This document shows, in pieces, positions 1 through 7,245 of a stretch of 64,000 nt of DNA (its first letter is position 1; each line of letters begins with the position of its first letter). The stretch lies in assembly GCF_002803515.1 (NCBI RefSeq), contig NZ_PHQX01000001.1:3720001-3784000 (forward strand). The letters are read 5' to 3'. The notes beneath the pieces are model-generated. The model saw only the letters and a program-made list of their open reading frames with translations. It had not been told where the DNA came from and made no database searches. This DNA is from Stenotrophomonas lactitubi (GTDB lineage: Bacteria > Pseudomonadota > Gammaproteobacteria > Xanthomonadales > Xanthomonadaceae). The translations under genes were made by a program, and so were the position numbers.

Positions 1-2
1 TG

Positions 3-1472
3 CGCTGGCCATTGCTGGCCTTCGTGGCGGTTATCGCACTCAATGCCTGGCTGTTCCAGCAGGTACCCAAGGGCATCGTTCCGCAGCAGGACACCGCACA
101 GCTGCGCGGCTTCGCGCGTGGCGATGACGGCCTGTCCTTCCAGGCGATGCAGCCGAAGATCGATGCCTACCGCAAACTGCTGCTGTCCGACCCGGCCATC
201 GAGGACATCATCGGGTATATCGGTGGCAGCAACGGGGTCAACAACGCCTTCATCATGATCAAGATGAAGCCGCTGGCCGAACGCGGCGTCTCCAGCCAGC
301 AGGTGATCGACCGCCTGCGCGCGCGCCTGCCCAAGTTGCCTGGGGGCAACCTCTATCTGTGGGTGGACCAGGACATCCGCCTGGAAGGCGCCGGCAGCAG
401 CGGCAAGTACGAGTTCCAGTTGCTGTCGGCCGATAGCGCGCCATTGCGCCAATGGGCACCGAAGGTCGCTGCTGCGCTGCGCGGCCTGCCGGAACTGGTG
501 GACGTGGAAGCGCAGGGCGAGGCCGGCATGCGCCAGGTGATGCTGGACATCGACCGCGAGGCCGCCGCGCGCCACGGCGTGGACCTGCGCACCGTGGCCA
601 ACATGCTCAACAACTCCTTCAGCCAGCGCCAGGTCGCCACGTTGTACGACAGCCTCAACCAGTACCGGGTGGTGATGGAGCTGGACCCGAAGCACACCCA
701 GGACCCGGGCACGCTGGCGCGGTTGCAGGTGATCGATGGCGGCGGCCAGCGCATTCCGCTGTCGAGCATCGCCAGCTGGCGCTACGGCATGGCGCCGGAC
801 CGCGTGTACCACAGCGAGCAGTTCGCCTCGATCTGGATCGAGTTCGCGCTGGCGCCGGGCGTGGGCCTGGAGCAGGCCACGCAGGCCATTGATGCTGCGA
901 TGGCCAAACTGATGCTGCCTCGCTCCGTGCAGGCCAAGCTGTCCGGCGAGGCCGGCGGCCTGGAGCAGCTGCGGTCGCGCCAGTTGTGGCTGGTGCTGGG
1001 TGCCACCCTGGCGGTGTACCTGGTGCTGGGCATCCTCTACGAGAGCTTCCTGCAGCCCTTGGTGATCCTGTCCACGCTGCCGTCGGCCGGTATCGGCGCG
1101 CTGCTTGCGCTGTGGCTGTTCGGCAACGAACTGAACCTGATCGCGTTGCTGGGTCTGTTCCTGCTGGTGGGTGTGGTGATGAAGAACACCATCCTGCTGG
1201 TCGACTTCGCATTGGCCGGCGAACGCCGCGGGCTGAGTGCGCGCGACGCGGTGATGGAAGCGGCACGATTGCGCCTGCGGCCGATCCTGATGACCTCGCT
1301 GGCGGCACTGCTGGGCACGTTGCCGCTGATGCTGGCCAACGGCGAAGGCTGGGAGCTGCGGCAGCCGCTGGGCATCGCCATTGTCGGCGGGTTGCTGGTC
1401 AGCCAGTGGCTGACGTTGTACACGACACCGGCGATGTATCTGGCGCTGGCGAGGATGCGGGCGAGGCGTTGA
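3..1472 (+). CDS. RND multidrug efflux permease, C-terminal part (MdtB/MdtC-like)
   Basis: Inner-membrane proton-driven pump subunit. The frame is open to the left window edge, so only about 487 residues of a usual 1030 are present. The visible part starts at the membrane segment before the second periplasmic loop and keeps the VPKGIVPQQDT stretch typical of MdtB/MdtC-type pumps. The porter and docking regions follow to about residue 320. The last membrane segments then follow, including the VVMKNTILLVDFA segment whose lysine belongs to the RND proton relay. It ends in TTPAMYLALARMRARR. The 3' end is unusual: it lies inside a tandem duplication, and a third copy of the TTPAMYLAL coding sequence sits downstream. 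Substrate and partner genes are outside the window. Confidence 0.92.
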   Translation, partial: RWPLLAFVAVIALNAWLFQQVPKGIVPQQDTAQLRGFARGDDGLSFQAMQPKIDAYRKLLLSDPAIEDIIGYIGGSNGVNNAFIMIKMKPLAERGVSSQQVIDRLRARLPKLPGGNLYLWVDQDIRLEGAGSSGKYEFQLLSADSAPLRQWAPKVAAALRGLPELVDVEAQGEAGMRQVMLDIDREAAARHGVDLRTVANMLNNSFSQRQVATLYDSLNQYRVVMELDPKHTQDPGTLARLQVIDGGGQRIPLSSIASWRYGMAPDRVYHSEQFASIWIEFALAPGVGLEQATQAIDAAMAKLMLPRSVQAKLSGEAGGLEQLRSRQLWLVLGATLAVYLVLGILYESFLQPLVILSTLPSAGIGALLALWLFGNELNLIALLGLFLLVGVVMKNTILLVDFALAGERRGLSARDAVMEAARLRLRPILMTSLAALLGTLPLMLANGEGWELRQPLGIAIVGGLLVSQWLTLYTTPAMYLALARMRARR

Positions 1473-1602
1473 GCGGGGCGGTTTCATCCACGCATGGCGT
1501 GGATCTACTGTCCAGACGACACCGGCGATGTATCTGGCGTTGGCGAGGATGCGGGCGGGGCGTTGAGCGGGGCGGCTTCATCCACGCGTGGCGTGGATCT
1601 AC
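1422..1602 (+). repeat. Tandem duplication of the RND gene 3' end plus a GTAG palindrome
   Basis: An 87-base unit at 1422-1508 is repeated at 1516-1602 (period 94) with about four mismatches. Each copy contains the codons for TTPAMYLAL through the stop codon, followed by a palindrome of the ATCCACGC-N3-GCGTGGAT type ending in CTAC (1485-1508 and 1579-1602). The palindromes are SMAG-type elements. The duplication sets the current stop codon of the pump gene. Confidence 0.85.
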
Positions 1603-1625
1603 ATAACCGGGTCGGGGTTCACACC

Positions 1626-1718
1626 ACCCCGGCGATGTACCTGGCGCTGTCGTACATACGCAGCGCCAGGCGCATCGCCGGTGCAGACGGGCCGGTCTCC
1701 AACTCCGACCGGCCCTGA
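1626..1718 (+). pseudogene. Displaced C-terminal fragment of the RND gene
   Basis: Read in the frame beginning at 1626, the sequence gives TTPAMYLALSYIRSARRI and continues to a stop at 1718. TTPAMYLAL is identical to the end of the intact upstream gene, but the following tail is different and longer. The simplest reading is that this is the original C-terminus, stranded when the 87-base unit and its palindromes were duplicated ahead of it. Alternatively it is the tail of a deleted paralogue. It has no start codon or ribosome site of its own. Confidence 0.5.
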
Positions 1719-1769
1719 TCGCGGCCGCACCCCCGCAGGCGCTGGCCGCCATCCACACACGTGCCGCCG

Positions 1770-2843
1770 TCAGGCGGCTTCGGACACCTTCACTTCGCGA
1801 CGGGCGCGCACGGCCGCAGCCAGCCGCTCCAGCACCGTCACGGTGGTGTCCCAGTCGATGCAGCCATCGGTGATGCTCTGGCCGTAGACCAGCGGCTGGC
1901 CTTCGACCAGCTCCTGACGGCCACCGACCAGATGGCTTTCAACCATCACGCCGACGATGCGCTGCTCGCCGTCTTCCAGCTGGGTGGCGATGTCTTCGAT
2001 CACCTTCGGCTGGTTCTCATGGTTCTTCAGGCTGTTGGCGTGGCTGGCGTCGATCATCAGGCGCGTCGGCAGCTTGGCCTTGGCCAGCGCCTGGCAGGCT
2101 TCGGCGACGCTGCCCGCATCGTAGTTCGGCTGCTTGCCACCACGCAGGATCACATGGCAGTCCGGATTGCCGGTGGTGGAGACGATGGCCGTGCCGCCCT
2201 GCTTGGTGACCGACAGGAAGTGATGCGGGTTCGAAGCTGCACCCACGGCATCGGCGGCGATCTTGACGTTGCCGTCCGTGCCGTTCTTGAAGCCGACCGG
2301 GCACGACAACCCCGACGCAAGCTCGCGATGCACCTGGCTTTCGGTGGTGCGTGCACCGATCGCGCCCCATGCCACCAGGTCGGCGATGTACTGCGGCGAG
2401 ATCACATCGAGGAACTCGACACCGGCCGGCAGGCCGAGCTTGTTGATGTCGCGCAGCAGGCCACGGGCGATGCGCAGGCCCTTGTCGATCTTGAAGCTGC
2501 CATCCAGGTCCGGATCGTTGATCAGGCCCTTCCAGCCCACCGTGGTACGCGGCTTTTCGAAGTACACGCGCATGACGATTTCCAGTTCACCGGCCAGTGC
2601 ATCGCGCAGCGGCTTCAGGCGCTGGGCGTATTCGATGGCGGCTTTCGGGTCGTGGATCGAGCATGGCCCGACCACCACGGCCAAGCGGTCGTCGCGGCCG
2701 TGCAGGATCTGGTGCAGGGCCGCGCGCGAGGCGCTGACGGTGTCGGAGGCTTCGTCATCGCAGGGCAGCATCGCCAGCAGCTGGGCAGGCGGTGTCAGCG
2801 GTTCGATGGTGCGGATACGCAGGTCGTCGGTGTGCGGGGGCAT
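1770..2843 (-). CDS. aroG: 3-deoxy-7-phosphoheptulonate (DAHP) synthase, type I alpha
   Basis: First enzyme of the shikimate pathway, condensing phosphoenolpyruvate and erythrose 4-phosphate. The 357-residue protein has the usual length. Visible motifs are VVVGPCSIHD (metal-binding Cys61), the KPRTTVGWKG substrate loop near residues 97-106, the GARTTESQVHRE segment and a final QSITDGCIDW motif. A longer reading frame could begin at 2996, but its extra residues run through the attenuator hairpin, so the ATG at 2843 is chosen. The gene is monocistronic, with a leader peptide and terminator just upstream. Which aromatic amino acid inhibits the enzyme cannot be read from the sequence. Confidence 0.95.
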   Translation of the reverse strand: MPPHTDDLRIRTIEPLTPPAQLLAMLPCDDEASDTVSASRAALHQILHGRDDRLAVVVGPCSIHDPKAAIEYAQRLKPLRDALAGELEIVMRVYFEKPRTTVGWKGLINDPDLDGSFKIDKGLRIARGLLRDINKLGLPAGVEFLDVISPQYIADLVAWGAIGARTTESQVHRELASGLSCPVGFKNGTDGNVKIAADAVGAASNPHHFLSVTKQGGTAIVSTTGNPDCHVILRGGKQPNYDAGSVAEACQALAKAKLPTRLMIDASHANSLKNHENQPKVIEDIATQLEDGEQRIVGVMVESHLVGGRQELVEGQPLVYGQSITDGCIDWDTTVTVLERLAAAVRARREVKVSEAA

Positions 2844-2891
2844 GGTGGGGGTCTCTACGGAACGTTGGGGGGTCCGCAGCGTGGCGACATG

Positions 2892-2921
2892 AAAAAAGCC
2901 GCCAGGTTCGCTGGCGGCTTT
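2892..2921 (-). terminator. Attenuator terminator in the aroG leader
   Basis: On the minus strand AAGCCGCCAG and CTGGCGGCTT form a 10-bp stem with a 5-base loop followed by a run of six T, a textbook intrinsic terminator about 50 bases before the aroG start. A GGCGG in the leader ORF near 2970 could pair with CCGCC of the 5' arm and act as antiterminator. Confidence 0.85.
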
Positions 2922-2944
2922 CGGGAATGCGTCTGAAGCTTTCT

Positions 2945-3022
2945 TCAGGGTGAGCGCAATCCTTCCTCCGCCGGGGGCTTCGGAAAGTAATACCAATAAA
3001 AGCTGGCGTGGGCTGCGTTCAT
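2945..3022 (-). CDS. Aromatic leader peptide of aroG (25 residues)
   Basis: An ATG at 3022 opens a 25-codon frame ending in TGA at 2945. It encodes MNAAHASFYWYYFPKPP followed by eight more residues. Six consecutive aromatic codons (Phe-Tyr-Trp-Tyr-Tyr-Phe) lie just before a terminator hairpin. This is the arrangement of classical ribosome-mediated attenuation: scarcity of charged Phe, Tyr or Trp tRNA would stall the ribosome and favour antitermination of aroG. No strong Shine-Dalgarno sequence is seen, so translation is inferred from the codon pattern and context. Confidence 0.85.
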   Translation of the reverse strand: MNAAHASFYWYYFPKPPAEEGLRSP

Positions 3023-3036
3023 GGGATCTATTGATA

Positions 3037-3060
3037 ACACAGGGTTTTGGCAGGTGCCAA
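3037..3060 (-). promoter_or_regulatory. Possible promoter of the aroG leader
   Basis: On the minus strand TTGGCA is followed after 18 bases by TATCAA, a plausible sigma-70 pair directly upstream of the leader peptide. Spacing is acceptable but the -10 matches only four of six positions. Confidence 0.4.
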
Positions 3061-3096
3061 CTGTTTCATCCGCAACTGCGGGCGCGGTTCAGCGGA

Positions 3097-3357
3097 CTAT
3101 CGGCTGCCATGCACTTCCACGTCCAGCAACAGCGTCTCGTGGATGTCCACCCAGCGCTCCACAACGCGGTCCAGTTCCTGCCTGGCCTCATCCAGCTGTT
3201 CGGGGTTGAGCATGGATCGGGCCGTATACAGATCGGACACCAGCTGCCGCAGGGTGGCTTCCTGGATGGCGACCACCGGCCCTTCCAGGCCGGGTACCTG
3301 CAGCGCAGGACTGCTGCCCAGCGCTCCGTACAACGTCACCTGGATCTTGCTCTGCAT
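3097..3357 (-). CDS. Small conserved-looking protein of unknown function (86 aa)
   Basis: Not recognised. The ATG at 3357 is preceded by AGGGAAG at good distance, so the short 86-residue form is preferred over a frame that opens at 3423. The product begins MQSKIQVTLYGALG and is acidic. Its second half is helical and rich in Glu, Arg and Leu, with no membrane segment or signal peptide. It stands alone upstream of the aroG leader and in the same orientation. A soluble cytoplasmic protein is the only safe statement. Confidence 0.6.
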   Translation of the reverse strand: MQSKIQVTLYGALGSSPALQVPGLEGPVVAIQEATLRQLVSDLYTARSMLNPEQLDEARQELDRVVERWVDIHETLLLDVEVHGSR

Positions 3358-3441
3358 GCTCGACTTCCCTGCGGATGGATACGGCCGAGCGCCATCTTTA
3401 CCCGGAATGGATGACACGCGCATGTGCCACCGCAGGCCGCA

Positions 3442-3780
3442 TTACAGCGCTGCGAGGTCCGCCAGGTGCTGGGCCATCGCATCCACTGCGCCCACGGCAT
3501 TGGTGGTGGCGAAGCAGTCATGCCAGCCGGTGGCACTGATGGCGTCCATCAAGGCATCGGCATCTGCACGGCTGGCGCACCGCCAGACGGCGTAGTACTG
3601 CTCGGCGCTGGCATGTGGCACCTCGCTGGCCACGCGGCCCATCGCCAACGGTGCGACGCATGCAGGGTCGAGTTGCTGCATGCCGGCGCCGATACGGGTG
3701 AAGAAGGTGTTCCGCTGTTCGGCGGACAACGCTTTCCAGGTCGGCGTTGCGGTGTACAGCTCGATGAGGAGGTGGGACAT
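3442..3780 (-). CDS. Conserved small protein, possibly DUF6616-like (112 aa)
   Basis: Begins MSHLLIELYT after a strong GGAAGG ribosome site, which rules out the longer start at 3801. It is a compact 112-residue soluble protein with alternating strands and helices (IELYTATPTW, RNTFFTRIGAG, QYYAVWRCAS), resembling small dimeric alpha-beta barrel domains. The DUF assignment is from memory of the N-terminal pattern and is not certain. No catalytic residues are evident. Upstream lie three tandem palindromic repeats. Confidence 0.65.
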   Translation of the reverse strand: MSHLLIELYTATPTWKALSAEQRNTFFTRIGAGMQQLDPACVAPLAMGRVASEVPHASAEQYYAVWRCASRADADALMDAISATGWHDCFATTNAVGAVDAMAQHLADLAAL

Positions 3781-3805
3781 GGGGCCTTCCTTGAGGGTCA
3801 TGGGC

Positions 3806-3936
3806 TTGCCGGCCAGCGGCCGGCACTACCGGGAAACGGGCGTGACATGGGTTGCCTGCCAGCGGCCGGCACTACCGGGGAACGGGCGTGACATGAGTTG
3901 CCGGCCAGCCGCCGGCATCAGCGGGAAACGGGTGAA
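3806..3936 (+). repeat. Three tandem GTAG-type palindromes, period 46
   Basis: Units begin at 3806, 3852 and 3898. Each starts TTGCCGGCCAGCGGCCGGCA (the second has one change, the third a decayed stem), followed by CTACCGGGAAACGGGCGTGA or a close variant. The exact 46-base spacing indicates recent tandem amplification between two minus-strand genes. Confidence 0.85.
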
Positions 3937-3946
3937 CGGTGCGGGG

Positions 3947-4684
3947 TTACAGCGAGCGCAGCGCACGCTTGCGGATGTACGCGTTGGCGACGCTGTCGCG
4001 GGTTGACTGCCACTGCGTGCACACGGCGCGCACCCAATCGGGTTGGCTCTTGCCAGCGTCGTTCAACCAGTTGCCAACCGAGTCCTGAACGTAGCGCTCT
4101 GGATCATCGGCCAGTACTTCCAGCAAGGGCAGCACGTGCTCGGGCTGCTGCTTGAGCAGCGCAATATGCGTGGCCCAGACACCGCGAGGACGCAGCGCCT
4201 CACAGGCGAAGCGGCGCAGATGCGGCGAAGGCTGCTGCGCCCAGGATCGCAGCAGGGCGAGCGCCTCAAGTGGTGCGTCGACGATATCGCTGCGCAGCGC
4301 CAACCATGCCCATTCGCGCACACCGAAGTGCGGATCATCTGCCAGCGGATGCATCGCCTGCAGCTTGTCGGACAATGCCGCCTGCGTGTCGCCGCCAATC
4401 AGATAGCACGCCCAACCCCGCACGGTGTCGGAGGGATGCGCCTGCCAGTGCTGCACCTCGCCCTGCCCTGCCTCGCGCAAAAGCGCTGCGGCCAAGGCCA
4501 TGCGCTGGGTGATTCCTTTGCCTGCGGCGGCGTGCATGCGCTGTATCGCGGACGGTGGCAAGGTCGGTGCCACCGCCAGCAGCAACGCAGCGAAGTCCAC
4601 CGCCAGGCACTCGGCCAGATGCGTGCTGGCGGTGCTGCCTGCGTTGAGTGCAAGCAGGCGTGTCGTGGCGATGGTAGTGCTCAT
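3947..4684 (-). CDS. HEAT-repeat protein, DNA alkylation repair (AlkD)-like
   Basis: A 245-residue all-helical protein built of HEAT-like repeats (WACYLIGGD, VREWAWLALRSD, RRFACEALRPRGVW, YVQDSVGNWLNDAGK). The VQDSVGNWLND pattern is typical of AlkC/AlkD-family alkylpurine glycosylases, which excise positively charged alkyl bases. The start ATG at 4684 overlaps the stop of the MarR gene as ATGA, so the two are probably translationally coupled. Family membership is fairly secure. Glycosylase activity is inferred and not certain, because catalytic Trp and Asp positions were not aligned. Confidence 0.75.
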   Translation of the reverse strand: MSTTIATTRLLALNAGSTASTHLAECLAVDFAALLLAVAPTLPPSAIQRMHAAAGKGITQRMALAAALLREAGQGEVQHWQAHPSDTVRGWACYLIGGDTQAALSDKLQAMHPLADDPHFGVREWAWLALRSDIVDAPLEALALLRSWAQQPSPHLRRFACEALRPRGVWATHIALLKQQPEHVLPLLEVLADDPERYVQDSVGNWLNDAGKSQPDWVRAVCTQWQSTRDSVANAYIRKRALRSL

Positions 4685-5181
4685 GCACCTGCTTCCTGAC
4701 CTGCGTCGGTGTGTCGCCAGACTTTTTCGAGCAGCAGCGACAACTGCGCCTGTTCGCCGACATCCAGTCCATTGAACAGGCCACCGATCCATTGCGTGTG
4801 CTGGTCGAACAGATCGCCGGCCAGGCGCTTGCCGCGCGCCGTCAGCACGATCTGCAGACGTCGACCATCTTCGGCATCGCTGCGCCGCTGCAGCAGGCCG
4901 TCACGCTGCAGGCCATCGAGCAATCCGCTGATGGTGGCGCGGGTGACACCGGCCTGCTCGGCCAGCTCGTGCGGCGGCAGCGTGCCACCTGCGCCGTGCA
5001 GCAGGAACAGCACGACGAAGCGGCCTTCGCTGAGGCCGTACGGCGCGAGGCGTGTGGCGCAGTCACGGTCGATCGCACCGGACAGGGCGAGCAGCTGAAA
5101 GCACAGGCGCAGCTGCGCGACATTGGCGTGACCACGCCGCTGCGCTTCCTCGACGAGGGCTTGGTGCTTCAACTCAATCAT
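4681..5181 (-). CDS. MarR-family transcriptional regulator
   Basis: A 166-residue winged-helix repressor with the MarR core (ATRLAPYGLSEGRFVVLFLL, AEQAGVTRATISGLLDGLQR, wing RRSDAEDGRRLQIVLTARG). The ATG at 5181 is chosen because two upstream in-frame ATGs (5196 and 5214) fall on a 20-base perfect palindrome that is probably the operator. A weak GGATT lies before 5181. It sits in a minus-strand run behind the GST and monooxygenase genes and is coupled to the AlkD-like gene. Regulation of that set, and of itself, is inferred from the palindrome. Confidence 0.85.
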   Translation of the reverse strand: MIELKHQALVEEAQRRGHANVAQLRLCFQLLALSGAIDRDCATRLAPYGLSEGRFVVLFLLHGAGGTLPPHELAEQAGVTRATISGLLDGLQRDGLLQRRSDAEDGRRLQIVLTARGKRLAGDLFDQHTQWIGGLFNGLDVGEQAQLSLLLEKVWRHTDAGQEAGA

Positions 5182-5214
5182 ATTGAATCCATACATGATT
5201 AGGCGACTAATCAT
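5175..5214 (-). promoter_or_regulatory. Probable MarR operator(s)
   Basis: ATGATTAG-GCGA-CTAATCAT at 5195-5214 is a perfect 8-4-8 inverted repeat directly upstream of the MarR start. A second perfect repeat, TCAAT-CAT-ATTGA, covers 5175-5187 at the start codon itself. Both have the AT-rich dyad form usual for MarR autoregulatory sites. Confidence 0.6.
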
Positions 5215-5291
5215 AATCCGTGAGACAAGAACTGCAAGCCTCCCGCCGCCGCCGGCAGGGCCCGCAGCTCATCAATCGCGGAAATGCATCG

Positions 5292-6320
5292 CTACCATTC
5301 CATCACCCGCGACGCTGGGCCGGGATGCGACGGAAACAACGGCAGCACCTCTTCGGCCAGTTCCTGCAGCACATCGGCAGCTGGGCGCTGCGAGAACTGG
5401 ATGCCGAGCGCGGCATGGTTTACCCCAGCGCGCTGCCAGGCTTCCAGCAGCGCGATCAGCCCCTTGCGCCCGGTGCGCAGGCAGTAGCCACCCTGCAGCG
5501 GCACGCGCGGATGGTCCGGGTCATCCACCAGATCCAGCCATTCATTGGTCATGTGCGGTCGGAAGCCGCCGTCGGGAATCTGCGCCCGCCATGCGCGGAT
5601 CTTCGCCGCCAGCCGCTGTGGTCCTGCCGTGTCATGGGTCGCGTCGGGATAGGTCAGCCAGCCGTCGGCGTGTTCGCCGATCCATTCCAACGGCTGCCGG
5701 GCACCACCGGTAACGATCAGCGGAATGCGATCACTGACCGGCGGCGGCAGCAGCTGCACACCCTGTGCGGCCCAGGGGTGGCCGGCGAGCGCCCCGTCGG
5801 CGGGCTGCAACCATTTCCGGAAGGCCACCACGGCGTCGGCGAACCGTTCACCACGTTGGGCGTGGTCGAGGCCATAGGCGGGAAACTCAAGCGGTCGATC
5901 ACCCGAGGCGATGCCCATCACCAGCCGCCCTGCGGACAACTGATCGATCGACGCGGCAGCCTTGGCCAGGTCGATGGGATGCCGCAGTGGCATCACCACG
6001 CTGCCTGTCGCCAACGCGACGCGATGGGTGCGCGCAGCCAGCCATGCGAGATACGTGAACGGATCGAACACCTGTCCGGCATCACCGAACTGGGGATCGA
6101 ACAGTGGAACATCGCGCACCCAGACCGCAGCGAAGCCATGGCGGTCGATGGCTTCCACCAGCGCGGTCTGTCCCTGCAGTACCGCCATGTCGCCCTGGTA
6201 GAAGCGCAGCGGCAGGAAGATGCCCAAGGTCAGCGCATCGGCGCGGAACATGCGCTGGTAGCCTGCATGGCCGGCGAAGGTTGCTGCCGAAGCACCGTGG
6301 ATCGAAAGGGAGGTTGTCAT
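5292..6320 (-). CDS. LLM-class flavin-dependent oxidoreductase
   Basis: Luciferase-like monooxygenase fold, 342 residues. The typical segments are LTLGIFLPLRFY at the first strand, AIDRHGFAAVWVRDVPLFDP, RVALATGSVVMPLRHPIDLAKAA (flavin-binding region) and AGRLVMGIASGDRP. Start at 6320 follows a clear GGAG site. The reading frame continues 13 bases behind the GST gene, so both are likely one transcript. The natural substrate cannot be predicted. Pairing with a GST and a MarR repressor suggests response to an electrophilic or aromatic compound. Confidence 0.85.
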   Translation of the reverse strand: MTTSLSIHGASAATFAGHAGYQRMFRADALTLGIFLPLRFYQGDMAVLQGQTALVEAIDRHGFAAVWVRDVPLFDPQFGDAGQVFDPFTYLAWLAARTHRVALATGSVVMPLRHPIDLAKAAASIDQLSAGRLVMGIASGDRPLEFPAYGLDHAQRGERFADAVVAFRKWLQPADGALAGHPWAAQGVQLLPPPVSDRIPLIVTGGARQPLEWIGEHADGWLTYPDATHDTAGPQRLAAKIRAWRAQIPDGGFRPHMTNEWLDLVDDPDHPRVPLQGGYCLRTGRKGLIALLEAWQRAGVNHAALGIQFSQRPAADVLQELAEEVLPLFPSHPGPASRVMEW

Positions 6321-6333
6321 CGCAGGGATCTCC

Positions 6334-6969
6334 TCAAGGCCCGGTCGCGGGCTCAGGCAGCAGCACGCCACGCTGGACCGCGGGCCGCGCGGCTACGCGC
6401 TGGTACCACGCCGAAAGATGGCGATGGCGCGAGAAGTCGATGTCGATCACGCGGAGCACATGCAGCCAACCGAAGTGGGCGATGTCGGCGATCGAGTAGT
6501 CATCGCCGGCCAACCAGGGACGCGCGGCCAAGCGTGCATCGAGGATCGCGAAGATATCTTCGGAAAGGTGCCGGTAGCGCTCGATCGCCGGCAGATAGCG
6601 CTCCGGCGCGAAGTGTTCGAAATGCACGCGCTGGCCGAAGATGGGACCGACGCTGGAGGCATGGAACATCAGCCAGGTGATGGCGTCCCAGCGCGCGGCC
6701 GGTGCCTGTGGCAACAATGCCCCGCCCTGCTCGGCGAGGTACAGCAGGATCGCCGCCGATTCGAACAGCACGATGCCCCTGGAGCGGTCTTCGAGGACCG
6801 GAATGCGACCGTGCGGATTGAGCCGCAGGAAATCGGGATGGCGATGTTCACCCTGCTCGATGCGCACATGGTGCAAGCGATAGGGCAGGCCCAGCTCCTC
6901 CAGCGCGATGGTGGCCTTGTAGCCATTGGGTGAGCTGTCGGTATGCAGGTGCAGCGAGGGTTCGGTCAC
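6334..6969 (-). CDS. Glutathione S-transferase family protein (YfcG/YghU-like)
   Basis: A 211-residue thiol transferase. The thioredoxin-like half has SSPNGYK near residues 12-18 (the Asn/Ser glutathione site of YfcG-type enzymes), NPHGRIPVLED with the cis-proline loop at 51-61, and the ES glutathione contact at 70-71. An all-helical C-terminal half follows. A GTG at 6969, preceded by AGGA, gives the canonical N-terminus (TEPSLHLHTDSS). A start at 7023 would add an unlikely 18 residues. First gene of the minus-strand run and divergent from a LysR gene. Confidence 0.85.
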   Translation of the reverse strand: MTEPSLHLHTDSSPNGYKATIALEELGLPYRLHHVRIEQGEHRHPDFLRLNPHGRIPVLEDRSRGIVLFESAAILLYLAEQGGALLPQAPAARWDAITWLMFHASSVGPIFGQRVHFEHFAPERYLPAIERYRHLSEDIFAILDARLAARPWLAGDDYSIADIAHFGWLHVLRVIDIDFSRHRHLSAWYQRVAARPAVQRGVLLPEPATGP

Positions 6970-7121
6970 GGCAACGTCCTGGAGGCAGAAATCGGGTGCA
7001 CACGCGCTGCCCGCCCACACCATGGGCAGGGCGAAGCGATGTGGAAAGGGCGCTGCAGCGACCGTGCAACCAGTCTAGGAACCGGGCATGCAGGTGGGAA
7101 ACGATGTCTGCTGACGTTGCA

Positions 7122-7138
7122 GTTGAGCCCAGCTCAAC
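7122..7138. promoter_or_regulatory. LysR-type binding dyad between GST and LysR genes
   Basis: GTTGAG-CCCAG-CTCAAC is a perfect interrupted palindrome containing a T-N11-A core. It lies in the 276-base divergent region between the GST gene and the LysR gene, the standard place for a LysR autoregulatory box. Confidence 0.55.
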
Positions 7139-7245
7139 ACCGCGCGCACCGGCGCGACAGCCATCGACCCGGCCGATATGCTGTGCCTTGCGCTGGCCGG
7201 TGAACGTGCCGACGGCTCGCCAGCATCGTCACGGGAGAATGGAAG

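Noticed and set aside
2844..2996. A longer N-terminus for aroG
   Set aside because: The extra codons run through the attenuator terminator and the leader ORF in another frame; the enzyme has its normal start at 2843.
5220..6680. A 486-codon plus-strand frame
   Set aside because: Antisense to the monooxygenase and GST genes; composition is that of a shadow frame.
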